The notes beneath the pieces are model-generated. The model was not told the origin of the DNA. It saw only the letters and a program-made list of their open reading frames with translations, and did not search any database. The position numbers were made by a program, and so were the translations under genes. Of a stretch of DNA of 64,000 nt, positions 35,062 through 42,655 are shown one piece after another; positions within the stretch are counted from its first letter, which is position 1; the number at the start of each line of letters is the position of its first letter. Origin of the DNA: Gemmobacter sp. 24YEA27 (GTDB lineage: Bacteria > Pseudomonadota > Alphaproteobacteria > Rhodobacterales > Rhodobacteraceae); contig NZ_JASJPW010000001.1 in assembly GCF_030052995.1 (NCBI RefSeq), positions 1,912,001 through 1,976,000 on the forward strand, in the 5' to 3' direction.

Positions 35062-35940
35062 CCGCGCCTCGTGGCTGGCTGGCGCAATCCATAGCCCTGC
35101 TGGAGCGCACGGGCGCCGCGACCGCCCGGAGTGGTGATGCCCTCGGCCGTCGCATCCGAGAAGATGAAACGCTGCTGGCGCTGACCGCGCGCGTCGGTGG
35201 TTTCCTCGGTTTCGACCCGGACACCGTTCGAACTGCGATCCTCGAAGGTCTGGTTGATCTGAACGACGGCCGGCGCATTGCTGTTCGCCGCCATGACCGG
35301 CGCGCGCGATGTCAGGATTTCACGGGTCTGCGCCGCGTTGAAGATCCGGGATGCGCCGGTCGCCTCCAGCTCCGGACCATTTTCGCCGACAATGCGCCAG
35401 CCGCCACGGTGATCACCGCCAGAGGCAAAGCCGGGCAGACCGATGGCACTGGCGATCCCGCCGGCCAGGGTTCCGAGGAAGCCCATGAACCCACCCTGCG
35501 CACCGCCCGAGGTGAAACCGTTCACGCCGCTGACGAGCGCGTTGCCAAAGGCGTCCATGCCGGTGCCGAGCGTCCCAAGATTGGCGGTTGCCTGCGTGGC
35601 CGTGGTGCCAAATTTCGCCAGAGAGGCTTCGGCCGCCCCGAGCCGGCCATTCCAGTTATGTGCTCCGGTCGGATTGGCAGCGGTCCAGCCCTGCGGGCGT
35701 TCGAAACCAGCAAATGCCGCAGTCGCCTGCTGAACATTGGTCGAGGCCATGAGCTTTTTCATGGCCGCGCTCTCAGAGGTCTGAAGCTCCTTCCAGACAT
35801 ACTCGAGCTGGGCGTTCACATTGCCGAGGCCAGCCTTGCCGCCGGTCGCCGCCAGCAGGCCATCAGCGCGGTCCTTATGGTGTTGGAACAAGCCGAAGGA
35901 TGTATACTGTCCGTTGATCTTGTCGCCCTGCGCAAGCGGA
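35058..35940 (-). pseudogene. Tape measure / tail lysozyme protein, C-terminal remnant
   Basis: About 290 residues remain of a protein that is normally far longer. KINGQYTSFGLFQHHKDRADG and FAGFERPQGWTAANPTGAHN resemble the phage tail lysozyme/peptidoglycan-binding end of tape measure proteins; further on are the glycine-rich segment AQGGFMGFLGTLAGGIASAI and a long polar C-terminus. The 5' part is lost: just before codon NPLAQGDK the sequence joins the protease gene in another frame. The remnant has no own start. Confidence 0.8.
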
Positions 35941-36588
35941 TTTCTCCTTTTCACGGTTGGGGGGAATGACGGGCGGCGTGTCACCCGAAAAGCTGGGGAG
36001 CGGAGACTTTTCGGCCTCCTCGAGCCAGTCGATTTCCCAGGCGGGCAGTACCTTATCGGCGGCATCGAGACCGTCGCGGTCGATCATCCAGTCGCGGAAG
36101 CGGCGGAAGAGCGAGGCGGTTTGTGCGGCGGCGCCGAATTCAGCGGTGAAAACCACACCCGCCTCACCGGCGAATTGCGCGTTCTTCAGGCCGGGGACGC
36201 CAGGCGCTGCGCCACCGAGGAAACCGAGGTGTTTCGGATACCAGGTGCCCGCGACCGGATTGTGCGCCTGATCCGGGCTGAAGAAGGCCATGGAGACCTT
36301 CTTGAACCGACCGGCTTTGACCAGCCCGGCGAATTCCGGTTCGATCTCGCCAATGGTGGCGAAGAGGCGCTCTTCCTGGCTGTCATAATCGAAGGACTCG
36401 ATCCAGCCATAGGCCGGCGCGTCCGTGGCAGGGTGCCCGATGACGACAGGCGCCGGCGCCGTGGCTGGATCATAGCTGTCGGCCACCGCCTTCAGGTCAG
36501 CGGCGGAATAGGTGATCGCGGCGCCGGCCATCGGTTTGAAGGTGCCGGGGCGGAATACCTCGATACGGGCTGTCAGGGGTTTGGTCAT
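35875..36588 (-). CDS. Mu gpI-type phage protease, C-terminal tail replaced by deletion junction
   Basis: The 237-residue protein keeps the protease core: FRPGTFKPMAGAAITYSAAD, then ATAPAPVVIGHPATDAPAYG (with the conserved IGHP motif), then LVKAGRFKKVSMAFFSPDQA (the catalytic Ser/His region of head maturation proteases). Up to NREKEK it follows the family; the last ~24 residues (SACAGRQDQRTVYILRL) read the tape measure sequence out of frame and stop at 35875. A normal gpI continues into a scaffold region. The deletion thus removed everything from here to the tape measure end, including the major capsid gene. Confidence 0.85.
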   Translation of the reverse strand: MTKPLTARIEVFRPGTFKPMAGAAITYSAADLKAVADSYDPATAPAPVVIGHPATDAPAYGWIESFDYDSQEERLFATIGEIEPEFAGLVKAGRFKKVSMAFFSPDQAHNPVAGTWYPKHLGFLGGAAPGVPGLKNAQFAGEAGVVFTAEFGAAAQTASLFRRFRDWMIDRDGLDAADKVLPAWEIDWLEEAEKSPLPSFSGDTPPVIPPNREKEKSACAGRQDQRTVYILRLVPTP

Positions 36589-36644
36589 GGATATCCGGCT
36601 CGGTCAGGGTGCCGAACTGGTTTCGCATGACGCTGGAGGGGATA

Positions 36645-36663
36645 GGTCCGGACATCTGTCCGG
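36645..36663. repeat. 19-bp palindromic element, copy B
   Basis: Identical to 29087-29105. It lies 57 bp upstream of the minus-strand protease start and on the upstream side of the DUF2971 cargo gene. Equal spacing to the two minus-strand genes suggests a shared regulatory or recombination role. Confidence 0.85.
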
Positions 36664-36908
36664 TCAGCCTGAGAGGGGTGTTTCAGGCCCCGCCCGCACC
36701 ATGCTCTGACGACAGGGCGGCGGTCAATGGGTTTGAAGGCGCCAGGGTTGATCCGAATTGGCCCGTAGAGCGATCCTGACAGGGGCCTGACAGGGGATGA
36801 GCTAATCTGACGGGGGACGTATCACCGACCACCACTTCTATCGCTGACGCGCAAATGTCAGAGTTGCGCATCTTCAACCAGAATCACTTGCCGGAGTTTC
36901 AGTTTCGA
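36664..36908. other. Non-coding DNA between the palindromic element and the DUF2971 gene
   Basis: About 245 bp, AT-richer than the phage genes around it. It probably carries the cargo gene promoter; no sigma-70 boxes were convincing by eye and no second gene was seen. Confidence 0.4.
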
Positions 36909-37772
36909 ATGTCGATGAAGATTATTGCGGCCACTTCGGCGAAAAAAGCCACGCACCTCACTCATTATACGAACTTACAAGGCCTCAAGGGTATCATCAC
37001 GGGAAGAAGTTTGTGGTTGAGCCACGCAAGTTTCCTGAATGACCCAGCGGAGCTCAAGCATGGCTTGAGGCAAGCGAGACAAGTTTTGCGGTATCTCCTC
37101 GATGAATCGGATCGCGATCCTTCGCTTCCCGTCGCGACCGAACGAAGAAAAATTCTTCTGGAGAGACTGATCGCTGAGGTGCCGCAGATAAAAGATCCGA
37201 ATGCCTACGTTACCTGTCTTTGCGAAGAGGACGACCTCCTAAGTCAGTGGCGAGGCTACACCCCAGGCGAAGGGGTGAGTATCTCATTCGAAATTGATGC
37301 CCTGCGGCGGGTGTTCGGCACCAGAGGAGCCGAGCTGCATCAAGTGCAATATGGCATATCCAAACCAACCCGAGGAATTCTGTCAGAACTGAAGAAACAA
37401 CTTCCGGACATCGTTGGTGACTTGGAAAGCTTCATAGGGGAGAGATCGGACGATACGCTGAGTGAAGAATTCCGAAAACTAGTCCAGAAGCTCACACCTA
37501 GGTTCAAGGTGCGAGGATTTCAGGAGGAACGCGAGTGGCGTATCGTTGTCATGGACCCAGAGCGTAGCTTGGTTGAGTTCAGGCCACGTGGGCCGATCAT
37601 GTTGCCATATACGTCCCTGGAAGCCTCAGAACCCTTGCTACCCATCTCCCACATCACAATCAGCCCTGGGGTAAATGACGATGCGGTCGCCGCGAGTTTG
37701 CGTTTGTTTCTGGACCACCATGAATATAAGAAATGCACCGTCCGAAAAAGTTCGACTCCTTACAGAAAATAG
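36909..37772 (+). CDS. DUF2971 cargo protein
   Basis: A ~287-residue DUF2971 protein: HLTHYTNLQGLKGIITGRSL, then LWLSHASFLNDPAELKHG, then TCLCEEDDLLSQWRGYTPGE and a C-terminal EREWRIVVMD block. DUF2971 proteins have an ADP-ribosyltransferase-like sequence pattern in part and often appear in defence islands and as phage cargo; no activity is established here. It is on the plus strand, in lower-GC DNA, and converges with the virion morphogenesis gene 7 bp away. Starts at 36855 and 36915 are alternatives; CCGGAG lies 12 bases before 36909. Confidence 0.8.
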   Translation: MSMKIIAATSAKKATHLTHYTNLQGLKGIITGRSLWLSHASFLNDPAELKHGLRQARQVLRYLLDESDRDPSLPVATERRKILLERLIAEVPQIKDPNAYVTCLCEEDDLLSQWRGYTPGEGVSISFEIDALRRVFGTRGAELHQVQYGISKPTRGILSELKKQLPDIVGDLESFIGERSDDTLSEEFRKLVQKLTPRFKVRGFQEEREWRIVVMDPERSLVEFRPRGPIMLPYTSLEASEPLLPISHITISPGVNDDAVAASLRLFLDHHEYKKCTVRKSSTPYRK

Positions 37773-37779
37773 ATCTGTA

Positions 37780-38313
37780 TCATAATGTCTCTAGCCAGAC
37801 CTCTGCGATGCGGATCACCTCGGCCTCGTCGGCGGCAGAGAACCCCAGAAACGGACGCGCCGGGATATCTCCCCAGGGCATATGCATGAAAAAGTCTTGG
37901 GATTTGGCGCGCTTCGCCGACGGCTTCGTGCGCCCCATCTTCGCGCCAAAGGAACCCTGAGGTGCACCAAAATGCATCACCGCCGCCTGCGGAGCTGGCG
38001 AGCCGATCAGGAGCTGAGTGTCGGAGGCCTGATAGTTGATGCCGGCCGCCATCCGGCTGGTCGCGCGCAAGATCGTGGTGGCGGTGATGCCGGCCTTCTT
38101 GCGGCGCTCCAGGGTGAGCGGGCGCAGGCTGGCCCAGGGTGTCCCGTCCGGGCCGGTTTCGCTGGCGAAATTCCGGGGAATGGCCTCGTCGGTCATGTAT
38201 TCGCCGACGTTCTTGTAGAAGCCTGCCAGGTTCTCCATGCGCGAGGCCAGCTCCGCGAGCCTTGCCCGTGCCTGCGCGTCGTCGAGCTCCGCTCGGAATG
38301 TGATGCCTGCCAC
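37780..38313 (-). CDS. Phage virion morphogenesis protein (Mu gpG-like)
   Basis: A 177-residue protein of the virion morphogenesis family: MAGITFRAELDDAQARARLA, then ASETGPDGTPWASLRPLTLE, then PWGDIPARPFLGFSAADEAE, with the typical TGPDGxPW and PARPFLG motifs. In Mu, gpG and relatives act in tail or head-tail completion. GTG at 38313 has GAGGAGAA upstream. The gene is intact, but its operon is interrupted here by the plus-strand DUF2971 gene. Confidence 0.88.
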   Translation of the reverse strand: MAGITFRAELDDAQARARLAELASRMENLAGFYKNVGEYMTDEAIPRNFASETGPDGTPWASLRPLTLERRKKAGITATTILRATSRMAAGINYQASDTQLLIGSPAPQAAVMHFGAPQGSFGAKMGRTKPSAKRAKSQDFFMHMPWGDIPARPFLGFSAADEAEVIRIAEVWLETL

Positions 38314-38414
38314 TGGATTTTCTCCTCAAATGCGCTAAGTTTCAGGTGTCAGCCCGGTGAGGCGGTGCCTGCCCTCACAACCGGTCTGACGCGGCGGCCC
38401 GAGCACCCGGGCCG

Positions 38415-39890
38415 CTATTTTCTTTTCCAGACCAGCTTGCCGATCCGCTGAGCGTCGAGATGGCGCATATCCGGCTTTGACCGGTTCAGCGGCGCATAGC
38501 CGGTGATCTCGCGCCAGAATTTCCGGCCCAGCTCCATCATCACCACCAGACCATTGCCAGGATCGGCGCGGATGTAGCGACGGGTCAGTGCCTGATCAAA
38601 CTGTCCAGGATGCGCATCGAGCGGCACTTCCCGCACCCCGAGCCAGATTTCGTCAGGATCTGCCAGCGCCTCGGCTATAAGCGCGGCATAGGAGGCATGG
38701 CCGCGCTTATAGCCCTTCCAGCGACCGTCATTGCCGAAGAACATCTCGCCCGAGATCGGGAAACGATGGCCGGCCTTATCCTCGAACAGCGCGGCGCGGC
38801 CGACATCGCCGCCAAGCGGCTGCAGCAGCGCTCGGATGTAATCCTCGGCCGCAAGACCCTCCGGCATGACCGTGGCCTGAAACGGCCGGGCCTTTGCCAG
38901 CAGATCCGCAATCGGCTCCGGCTGATCGATGCTGACAACATGCCGGCCGCGCGGATCGCCGGTCGGGACAGCATCCGGATCCTGCAGGAGGGCTGAAGGC
39001 ACGAGGCCGCGCTCCCAGTGATCACCGGGCATGTAGTCCCAGCCCTTTCCGATTCCCATCGGCTGCATGACCAACTGCCCGGTGGCGCGGTCGATCTGCG
39101 GGATCAGCGCATCCCGGGGTGCTTCATCCGGCCCTGTTTTGCCCAACCGCTCAAGAGACCGGCGCGACAGGGTCCGGACACCGCAGCTGCAGAGCCAGTC
39201 ATTCGGCGGGAAATGGGTATCCCACCACGGGTCGTTCCACATCAGAACGAGGCCATGCCAGCCGAGGTGCTGCTTGCGGGGAACCTTCGGGGTGCGGCTG
39301 TCGCCGTGCAAATACTGCCAGTATGGCCGGAGCTTCACCACATCCGGGTCGCGCATCTGCTTCAGGCGGCCGGCCATGAAGCTGGTGCGGATATTGGTCT
39401 CGAAGATCGTCCGGATCCGCCATTCCCGCTCGCCCTTATAGGACCAGCCATATTTCTCGACGAGGCGGTCGAAGTCCTTGGCGAAGTCCTCGACATAACG
39501 GCCGTTCTCGGCGGCGTCGATGATCGCGGTCTGAAACTCCTCGAGCATCGCGGTATCGGTGACGCCGGCCACGACGAAGGCGCGGTCGTGGATCCCGTGC
39601 ATCGCATCGAGCCAGCTCCTAGTCGGGAGCGGCCGCTTCTGGCGCAGGAAGTCGATCTGTTCCTTGAACGGGAGCCGGCCGGGGGTGATGGCAAAGGCGG
39701 CACCTTCATCATCATCGAGGAAGACATGTTCCCGGCCCTCCCATGCCGCCAGTTCCATCGCATCTGTCAGGATCGAGGCGAGCGGCGCCGGTGTCCAGCG
39801 CGCAGCGAGCTCGAGGAGGCCGGAGAGTGCCGCCGCCCAGCCATCCTCTGTCGCGCCGAAGCCGGTGGCCTGATCGAGAACCTGACGCAC
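38415..39890 (-). CDS. Phage head morphogenesis protein (Mu gp30/SPP1 gp7 type) with PBECR2 nuclease-fold domain
   Basis: Residues ~75-260 form the gp7 minor head domain (SWLDAMHGIHDRAFVVAGVT, then IRTIFETNIRTSFMAGRLKQ, then CSCGVRTLSRRSLERLG). Residues ~355-490 (HRFPISGEMFFGNDGRWKGY, then IAEALADPDEIWLGVREV) match the PBECR2 barnase/EndoU/colicin-like fold. The frame extends upstream of the first usable start (GTG, 39890) to about 39990 with plausible sequence (HVCFSEPDGPVERVVTEALE), which looks like the C-terminus of the DUF935 portal. See the A9 finding: a -1 shift in the portal gene would join the two. Confidence 0.85.
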   Translation of the reverse strand: MRQVLDQATGFGATEDGWAAALSGLLELAARWTPAPLASILTDAMELAAWEGREHVFLDDDEGAAFAITPGRLPFKEQIDFLRQKRPLPTRSWLDAMHGIHDRAFVVAGVTDTAMLEEFQTAIIDAAENGRYVEDFAKDFDRLVEKYGWSYKGEREWRIRTIFETNIRTSFMAGRLKQMRDPDVVKLRPYWQYLHGDSRTPKVPRKQHLGWHGLVLMWNDPWWDTHFPPNDWLCSCGVRTLSRRSLERLGKTGPDEAPRDALIPQIDRATGQLVMQPMGIGKGWDYMPGDHWERGLVPSALLQDPDAVPTGDPRGRHVVSIDQPEPIADLLAKARPFQATVMPEGLAAEDYIRALLQPLGGDVGRAALFEDKAGHRFPISGEMFFGNDGRWKGYKRGHASYAALIAEALADPDEIWLGVREVPLDAHPGQFDQALTRRYIRADPGNGLVVMMELGRKFWREITGYAPLNRSKPDMRHLDAQRIGKLVWKRK

Positions 39891-39994
39891 CGCCGCGACC
39901 CGGCGCTGAAAATGAAGCTCGGCCGTCTCCAGCGCCTCAGTGACGACGCGCTCGACCGGCCCGTCAGGCTCAGAAAAGCAGACGTGACGATGCG

Positions 39995-41389
39995 CTACCG
40001 TTTTTTTTTAAGCCGGACGGCCGAGAACTGGGCGACATCGGCGGTCTGGAACGGGTCGGGTTCCTCGGCCTCTCCCGCGAAGGCGTGGCGGGCCGCGACC
40101 AGCGCATCAATCGCCTTGTCCGAAAGCGCGTCCGTCACCTCAAAGCTGACGATGTATTCCCGCGCGACCTGATCATCCTCGAATTTCGCGGCCTGTTTGA
40201 CAATGATGCTGATCGCCTCATCCGTCAGCTTCGCGGCCTCGGCCTTCGACTTCCGGGTTTCTGCTGCGGCCTTTTCGTTCTTGGGGCGCAGCCTGCGCAC
40301 CGTGGGCACCGCAGCCCCTGGCAGGTTGTATTCGACAATCCAGCGGCAGAGTGATCCCCGCAGCGTGTCGGCCAGCTCGTCCCCATCACTGTCGGCGCGC
40401 ACCTCGAGCTGGTCTGCATGGACCTCGCCAAGCGCGCGGTTGCCGCCGCCCTCGGTGACCTGGCTGGTCAGGGTCTCCCCGGTGACTGCAATCGAGATCT
40501 GCTTGTCCCAATAGGCCACGAACTGTTCATAGGTGACCGTGCCGCTGCGCGATGCCTCCAGAAACTCGATATCCGTCCCGATTGGCACGGTGATCGCCGA
40601 ACTGGTACGGACATTGACCAGAGTGTTCATCAGCCGGGCCTGTTCGTCCGAGAGCATCCCATATGGGGTTTTACCCACCACGGTCGGCGCCGAAAACTTC
40701 TCGAGGAAGTGCAGCCAGAAGGTAATCCCTTCGCGCTTGAACAGGACTGCCCAGAACAAAGACGAGCCGAGACCGAGGCCATAGGGGTTGTTCCCGACCA
40801 CGCCGACACGGTGAACGATAAACTTGCGCGCCGGCAACAGCTCGCCCTCGGTCATGTTATTCCACGTCAGGAGGCGCAGCTGCCAGTCCCGGTCAAAGAC
40901 GAAGCGGCGCTGGTCATGGGCGATAATCCTGACAGGCCGGATCTCGGCGCCGACGCGATCCCAGACCAGCTCGGCCGCTGAAAACCCCATCAGGGTTGCG
41001 TCGAGTAGATCGCGGCAGACCTTGTCGAAGGGCAGCGCTTCGAAACAGCGATCCACCAGGTCAGCCGCTTCCTTGTCGATGGGGCGATCCCCGCCGGGCT
41101 CAGCCTCCCAATCCCGGGACACCAGGGCGCTTTTGCGCTTCTCCAGCATCGAGCCGGCATGCGGATCGCGCTTGATCTCCTGATAAATCGCGAGGCCCTT
41201 GCCGCCGCCTTGTTGGATCAGGGTGTCGTCGGCATGCTGCATCGCCCCGGAATAGAACGGGATGGTGATATCGTTCGCCACCGAGGCGATCAGGGTGCGG
41301 GCGTCCGAGGGCAGGTTTTTGCGGGCCGATTCCGCGAAGGCGGCCGGCTGTGCGCGTGGGGCGTGTTTCGGCTTCTTGCGGCGGCTCAT
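39995..41389 (-). CDS. Phage portal protein (DUF935, Mu gp29-like)
   Basis: The 464-residue protein is a DUF935 portal: LIQQGGGKGLAIYQEIKRDP, then SALVSRDWEAEPGGDRPIDK, then HFLEKFSAPTVVGKTPYGML, then AVTGETLTSQVTEGGGNRAL. It would form the dodecameric DNA gate at the capsid vertex. The C-terminal helical segment usual for the family (about 80 residues) is missing; instead the gene ends RLKKKR-stop in a run of nine A. In the -1 frame the missing segment follows directly. ATG overlaps the stop of a 46-codon gene. Confidence 0.88.
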   Translation of the reverse strand: MSRRKKPKHAPRAQPAAFAESARKNLPSDARTLIASVANDITIPFYSGAMQHADDTLIQQGGGKGLAIYQEIKRDPHAGSMLEKRKSALVSRDWEAEPGGDRPIDKEAADLVDRCFEALPFDKVCRDLLDATLMGFSAAELVWDRVGAEIRPVRIIAHDQRRFVFDRDWQLRLLTWNNMTEGELLPARKFIVHRVGVVGNNPYGLGLGSSLFWAVLFKREGITFWLHFLEKFSAPTVVGKTPYGMLSDEQARLMNTLVNVRTSSAITVPIGTDIEFLEASRSGTVTYEQFVAYWDKQISIAVTGETLTSQVTEGGGNRALGEVHADQLEVRADSDGDELADTLRGSLCRWIVEYNLPGAAVPTVRRLRPKNEKAAAETRKSKAEAAKLTDEAISIIVKQAAKFEDDQVAREYIVSFEVTDALSDKAIDALVAARHAFAGEAEEPDPFQTADVAQFSAVRLKKKR

Positions 41390-41526
41390 TTCTTATTTCC
41401 CCTGCGCTGGACGATTGCCCTGCAAATCCCTTCAAGGACTTCGATGATCTGACCAGCCGCGTTCCAGCCAAAGCGGGCACCGAGTCCGGCAACCAGGGAA
41501 AAACCAAAGATCTGAAACAGGATCAT
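41386..41526 (-). CDS. 46-residue small protein coupling terminase and portal genes
   Basis: Starts MILFQIFGFSLVAGLGARFG and ends IVQRRGNKK: a hydrophobic N-terminus, then a charged tail. ATG at 41526 overlaps the terminase stop (ATGA), and its own stop overlaps the portal ATG (ATGA). Two exact couplings make a real gene likely. The role is unknown. Confidence 0.65.
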   Translation of the reverse strand: MILFQIFGFSLVAGLGARFGWNAAGQIIEVLEGICRAIVQRRGNKK

Positions 41527-42140
41527 CCGCGCCCCCCCAGCCTGAAACCTGACCGCTGGCCAGCGCCCGACGCCGAGGCGGTCTGCATGTTGCCCGCGCC
41601 ACCAGCGCCACCGCCGCCCGCGTAAAGCAGGGTGTTCTGCCAGAGCATGTCGAGGGCGTCGGGGCCGTCATCATGGGCGCCGTTCGGCCACTGCTGCAGC
41701 TGCTCGATCATCGTGGTCTGTGTGGTGTTGAACCGGATCAGCCCTGCCGTGACGGGGGGCTGAAGGCGCTCGATGCGCAGATCCTTGTCGGCATTCGGGA
41801 TGATCGGCACGGCCGAGATCCCGACGCCCTGCTTTGCCGCCGTCAACATCAGCGTGGTACGCAGAAATTCCTGGAACTGGACGGTCTCGACGAACCACAG
41901 CATGCAGCGGTATTTCCGCTGCATCTCGATGGTGTCCGAGATGATGATGTCCGGCAGACGTTTGCGGATCGATGCTTCAATCAAGTCCATGACGCCGGTC
42001 AGCCGGTTAACCGGCGCAGTAAATGCGTCATTGCGCGGCCGTTCCCAGGAAAAGATGTGCCAGGTATCACTCAGACGCTCGAGGACACCTGAGGCAAAGC
42101 CGGACCAGAGAGGGCGAGGGTAAGGATTGAACTTCGGCAC
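41523..42140 (-). pseudogene. Large terminase, C-terminal nuclease part with a foreign N-terminus
   Basis: From about residue 50, PDIIISDTIEMQRKYRCMLW, then VETVQFQEFLRTTLMLTAAK, then GAHDDGPDALDMLWQ match the C-terminal RNase H-like nuclease domain of the Mu-type large terminase. The ATPase half is missing. The first ~50 residues (FNPYPRPLWSGFASGVLERL and following) do not look like terminase and probably come from unrelated sequence joined by deletion, with the join near 41990. Packaging would be impossible. Confidence 0.75.
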
Positions 42141-42545
42141 GGCGGTAAGCTCCCTTCAGGATGAAGTTCTCTGGTCCGAAAAGCGGGCGCTTATCGGTTT
42201 GGGTGAATGATGAATGTTGGAGGCTGGAACAGTCGTGCCTGGGAAAGCCGGCCTGAGCTTCAGCGAGTGAGCGTCAGGTTGGCGAGGGTGGAGTTCAGCG
42301 TCAAGCGATGCGGCCGGAGACCTGAGGAGCGCGGCTCATGGCGGCCACGGATGCAGTGCCGAAGGGTGAACTCTTCTAGTGCATTGAAATATAACAATAT
42401 AAGCTGGGTTCGGCGAAAAATGGTCGTTAATCGCCTTGTTTATGGTCGCCGAAACCCCGGAAATGGGCCTTAATTGGCTGGTATTTCAAAAGACCGGAAC
42501 ACGACCTAGCCTGGTGGGGTCCTGGTGGGTGGGCTTATTTGCTTA
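42141..42545. other. Gene-free stretch at the left flank of the prophage
   Basis: About 400 bp without a supported gene, between the terminase fragment and the pccB promoter region. It probably contains the left prophage or island boundary and the start of the chromosomal promoter; no direct repeat of the tRNA 3' end was seen. Confidence 0.4.
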
Positions 42546-42585
42546 TTTGCATTTTGCGAAACTTGTGGTGGCAACAGTTTGCAAA
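42546..42585 (+). promoter_or_regulatory. TTTGCAAA-type operator candidates upstream of pccB
   Basis: TTTGCATTTTGCGAAA (42546-42561) and TTTGCAAA (42578-42585) lie 70-110 bp before the pccB start. In Rhodobacter sphaeroides the short-chain acyl-CoA regulator PccR is reported to bind TTTGCAAA-type repeats upstream of pccB. The match is partial: the spacing and second half-sites are not perfect. Treat it as a candidate. Confidence 0.45.
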
Positions 42586-42655
42586 TTTCCGAAGTTTCGT
42601 TTTCTTTTCCAGTCGCGCAATATTATTGTTCTCTCGATTCCCCGGGAGGTGCGCC

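Larger units (their letters stand above)
26480..42140 (-). mobile_element. Cryptic Mu-like (RcapMu-type) prophage remnant
   Basis: A minus-strand run of virion genes in the Mu head order (terminase, DUF935 portal, gp30-type head protein, gpG-type virion protein, gpI-type protease), then siphovirus-type tail genes (tape measure, K-like peptidase, J-like protein, fibre). Most neighbours overlap by ATGA or sit within a few bases. Missing are the transposase and target-activator genes, repressor, small terminase, most of the large terminase, the major capsid and tail tube region, and most of the tape measure. Two plus-strand cargo genes are inserted. It should be unable to form virions. The exact ends are not resolved. 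Confidence 0.85.

Noticed and set aside
38380..38420. Hairpin between gp30-type and virion morphogenesis genes as a terminator
   Set aside because: The T-rich side follows the stem on the plus strand, so it would not end the minus-strand operon; its role is unclear and the stem is short.
42207..42473. An 88-codon frame left of pccB
   Set aside because: Unremarkable composition, no ribosome binding site and no family; it lies in the likely prophage/chromosome boundary.
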